Of a stretch of DNA of 5,369 bases, positions 3,185 through 5,369 are shown one piece after another. Position numbers and translations under genes: made by a program. This DNA is from Actinomycetota bacterium (GTDB lineage Bacteria > Actinomycetota > Thermoleophilia > Solirubrobacterales > 70-9), in the NCBI GenBank assembly GCA_018268695.1, contig JAFDWD010000108.1, positions 1 through 5,369 on the forward strand. Direction: 5' to 3'. Below the pieces are notes generated by a model that made no database searches, was not told the origin of the DNA, and was given only the letters and a program-made list of their open reading frames with translations. The stretch's first letter is position 1; every line of letters starts with the position of its first letter.

Positions 3185-5369
3185 TCAGGCCACGGCGGTG
3201 AGAGTGTCCGGTCCGGACTCGTCGCCTTCGTCGCCGAGGTCTTCGCACGCTTCGCGGGGGAGCTTGCGACTGACGACTTTGGTGACGCCGTCGCCGCCCA
3301 TGGTCACGCCGTAGAGGACGTCGGCGGCGTCCATGGTGCGTTTCTGGTGGGTGACGATGACGAACTGGGCGCGGTCGGAGAAGCGGCGGATCAGCTGCAG
3401 GAAGCGGTCGATGTTGGCATCGTCGAGGGCGGCCTCGACCTCGTCCAGGATGTAGAAGGGGCACGGTCGGGCGAGGAAGACGGCGAAGACGAAGGCGAGG
3501 GCGACGAGGGACTTCTCGCCGCCCGACATCAGCGAGAGCTTGCGCGTCGACTTGCCCGCCGGGTTGACCTCGATCTCGACCCCGAACTCGTCGCGTTCCT
3601 CGCGCTCCTCCTCGTCGGGATCCGGCTCGGCCGCCTCGGCGCCCTCCTCGCCCTCGCCTGCCGGCTGCTCCTCCTCCTCGCGGACCGCCCGCAGGCTGAC
3701 CCGGCGCAGTCGACCGCGGCCACCGGGGAAGAGGTGTTCCACCATCTCCTCGAAGTTCGTCGCCGTCGCCTCAAAGGTCTCCTCGAAGGCGCGCTCGATC
3801 TCCTCGTCGATCTCGCGGATCAGGGACTCCAGCTCGCGCATCGCGCGCTCGGTGTCCTCGCGCTGGGCCTGAAGCTGCTCGACGTGGTCGGAGGCCTCTT
3901 CGTATTCGCGCTCGGCCAGCGGGTTGACCGGCCCGATCTGGGCGCGGCGCCGCTCCAACCGCTCCAACCGCCGGTCGATCTCGGCCCGCTCCTCGTCGGT
4001 CATCGCCGACTCCGCCGCCGGGACCTCCTCGCCGAGCTTCTCGACGATCGCCGCCATCTCCCGTTCGGCCTCGGCGCGGCGGTCGCCCAGGTGGGCGGCC
4101 TCGACCTCGGCCTGGGTCAGCTCTTCGGAGACCGTCCGCATCTGGCCCTGCAGCTCGAACTCCAGTTTCGTGCAGGCCCGCAGCTCGTCGGCGATCTCGT
4201 CGCTGTCGCCGTCCTTGCCGACGACGGCCGACTCGGTCCGGTCGACCCGGGCGCGGATCGCCTCCCCCGCCGCCTTGACCGCCTCGAGCGCCGCGCGCAC
4301 GTCGTCGAGCAGCTCCTCGGCGCCCGCCAGGCGCGCCCGCACTTTCTCGCGGTGGCGCTCGCCGAGCAGGCCCTCGGCGCGGCGTGCGTGGCGGATCGCC
4401 CTCTCGCTGCCCGCCCGGACGTCGCCGAGCGCGTGCTCGCGAGCCGTCTCGGAGGCCTCGTCGGAGCGCGCCGCCGCCAGGCCGTCGAGGGCCGCCTTCA
4501 GCCCGGCGTCGACCTCTCCCAGCTCCTCCTCCAGCTTCCGCGCCCGCTGCGTCGGCGCGTCGCCGCCCGCGACCTCCAGGGTCAGCGGCCCGAGCTCCGC
4601 CCGCAACCGCTCCAATCGCGCCTCGACCTCGCTCTCCGACCGCGAGAGGCCGGCCACCCGCACCGCGACCCGCTCGGACTCGGCGCGCAGTTTGGTCAGC
4701 ACGCCCCAGGCCTGGGTCCGCGCCCGGTCGCGCTCGGCGAAGCGCTCCTCGGCGGCGGAGCGCCGTTTGCTCACCTCGGCAAGCGAGCCCTCGAGCTTCG
4801 TCCGCGTCTCCCGCGCCGTCGCCGCCGCCTTCGCCGCGGCGGCGGCCCGGTCGGCGCCGAAGCGCAGTTCCTCGGAGACGATCTGGCCCTTCAGCTCGGC
4901 TTCCTCGCGGTCGATCCGGGCGCCGATCTCGGCCGCCTGGGCCTGCCGTTTCAGCGGCCGCAGCCGCGCCCGCGCCTCGCGCTCCACGTCGAGCGCCCGG
5001 TCGAGGTTGTCCCGCGTCCCCTTCAGCTTCAGTTCGGCGCGCCGCCGCCGTTTGCGGTGCTTGCCGAGCCCGGCGGCCTCCTCGATCAGGAGTCGCCGCT
5101 CGCGCGGCTTGGAGTGGATGATCGTCTCCACCCGTCCCTGCGAGATGACCGAGTGCATCTCCCGCCCCAGGTTGGTGTCGGAGAGGACTTCGATCACGTC
5201 GGCGAGCCGCGCCCGCGCCCCATTCAGCCGGTAGCCGCCGTCGCCGTTGCGGTCGAGGCGCCGCTCCACCGCTATCTCGGAGAACTCGGTCTGCGCCCGG
5301 CCGTCGGAGTTGTCGATCACGACCTCGACCTGCGCCTCGCGCCGGGCGCCGGTGTTTTTGCCGCCCGCC
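3185..5369 (-). CDS. smc: Chromosome segregation ATPase SMC, 5' end cut by window edge; compact form with no recognisable hinge
   Basis: SMC proteins are ABC-type ATPases that, with ScpA and ScpB, organise and extrude DNA loops for chromosome segregation. The frame is open from the right edge to TGA at 3185-3187, giving 727 residues. Numbering from the GTG codon at 5320 (an internal codon, not the start), the N-terminal head runs to about 113 and includes SDTNLGREMHSVISQGRVE (47-65) and IEEAAGLGKHRKRRR (79-93). Charged, Ala/Glu/Arg-rich coiled coil fills about 114-520. The C-terminal head has the signature LSLMSGGEKSL (595-605), Walker B and D-loop FYILDEVEAALDD (622-634) and H-loop VTHQK (656-660). 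Alignment by eye to B. subtilis SMC suggests about 66 residues, including Walker A, lie outside the window. The full protein would thus be about 790 residues, against about 1186. The missing length is the hinge domain and much of the coil. An acidic insert (about 546-577) interrupts the C-terminal head. The heads are diagnostic of SMC rather than RecN, SbcC or MukB. Confidence 0.93.
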   Translation of the reverse strand, partial: AGGKNTGARREAQVEVVIDNSDGRAQTEFSEIAVERRLDRNGDGGYRLNGARARLADVIEVLSDTNLGREMHSVISQGRVETIIHSKPRERRLLIEEAAGLGKHRKRRRRAELKLKGTRDNLDRALDVEREARARLRPLKRQAQAAEIGARIDREEAELKGQIVSEELRFGADRAAAAAKAAATARETRTKLEGSLAEVSKRRSAAEERFAERDRARTQAWGVLTKLRAESERVAVRVAGLSRSESEVEARLERLRAELGPLTLEVAGGDAPTQRARKLEEELGEVDAGLKAALDGLAAARSDEASETAREHALGDVRAGSERAIRHARRAEGLLGERHREKVRARLAGAEELLDDVRAALEAVKAAGEAIRARVDRTESAVVGKDGDSDEIADELRACTKLEFELQGQMRTVSEELTQAEVEAAHLGDRRAEAEREMAAIVEKLGEEVPAAESAMTDEERAEIDRRLERLERRRAQIGPVNPLAEREYEEASDHVEQLQAQREDTERAMRELESLIREIDEEIERAFEETFEATATNFEEMVEHLFPGGRGRLRRVSLRAVREEEEQPAGEGEEGAEAAEPDPDEEEREERDEFGVEIEVNPAGKSTRKLSLMSGGEKSLVALAFVFAVFLARPCPFYILDEVEAALDDANIDRFLQLIRRFSDRAQFVIVTHQKRTMDAADVLYGVTMGGDGVTKVVSRKLPREACEDLGDEGDESGPDTLTAVA

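Noticed and set aside
3063..3464. Minus-strand open frame of 133 codons running from smc into the palindrome array
   Set aside because: It is out of frame with smc across the Walker B region, Arg/Pro-rich, and ends inside repeat unit 3; a shadow frame.
3924..5234. Plus-strand Ser/Arg-rich open frame of 436 codons over smc
   Set aside because: It is the antisense image of Glu/Ala/Arg codons in the SMC coiled coil; repetitive composition, no motif.

Overview
The window is very GC-rich and all of its genes lie on the minus strand. Read in the direction of transcription (right to left) they are: the 3' three-quarters of smc (runs off the right edge), a 345-bp non-coding gap, a wax-ester synthase/diacylglycerol acyltransferase (WS/DGAT) gene, ftsY, and the first 127 codons of ffh (runs off the left edge). 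The long open frames on the plus strand are antisense shadows of these genes; none encodes a protein I recognise. High GC, a WS/DGAT gene and an actinobacterial-type SMC C-terminus (residue pattern FYILDEVEAALDD and YGVTMGGDGV) point to Actinomycetota. My best guess is the Thermoleophilia/Solirubrobacterales side, but that is inference and not proven by the sequence.

smc, ftsY and ffh form a classic bacterial neighbourhood that links chromosome organisation with signal-recognition-particle (SRP) targeting of membrane proteins. FtsY is the SRP receptor GTPase and Ffh is the SRP GTPase; the two genes are only 19 bp apart and are probably co-transcribed. The WS/DGAT gene, a neutral-lipid storage enzyme, sits between smc and ftsY. 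It has its own strong ribosome-binding site, and its 3' end overlaps the start of ftsY by 77 nt.

Two things stand out. First, the SMC protein has both ATPase half-heads intact, but only about 400 residues of coiled coil lie between them and there is no recognisable hinge domain. The whole protein would be about 790 residues, against the usual 1150-1200. It also carries an acidic insert of about 30 residues in its C-terminal head. Second, the gap between smc and the WS/DGAT gene holds three imperfect palindromes of exactly 39 bp, repeated at an exact 62-bp period. Each is bounded by the half-site GCTGTTCYTTW and its reverse complement. The interiors differ in sequence but remain self-complementary, while the 23-bp spacers are unrelated. 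This looks like a structured or regulatory repeat array that I do not recognise.
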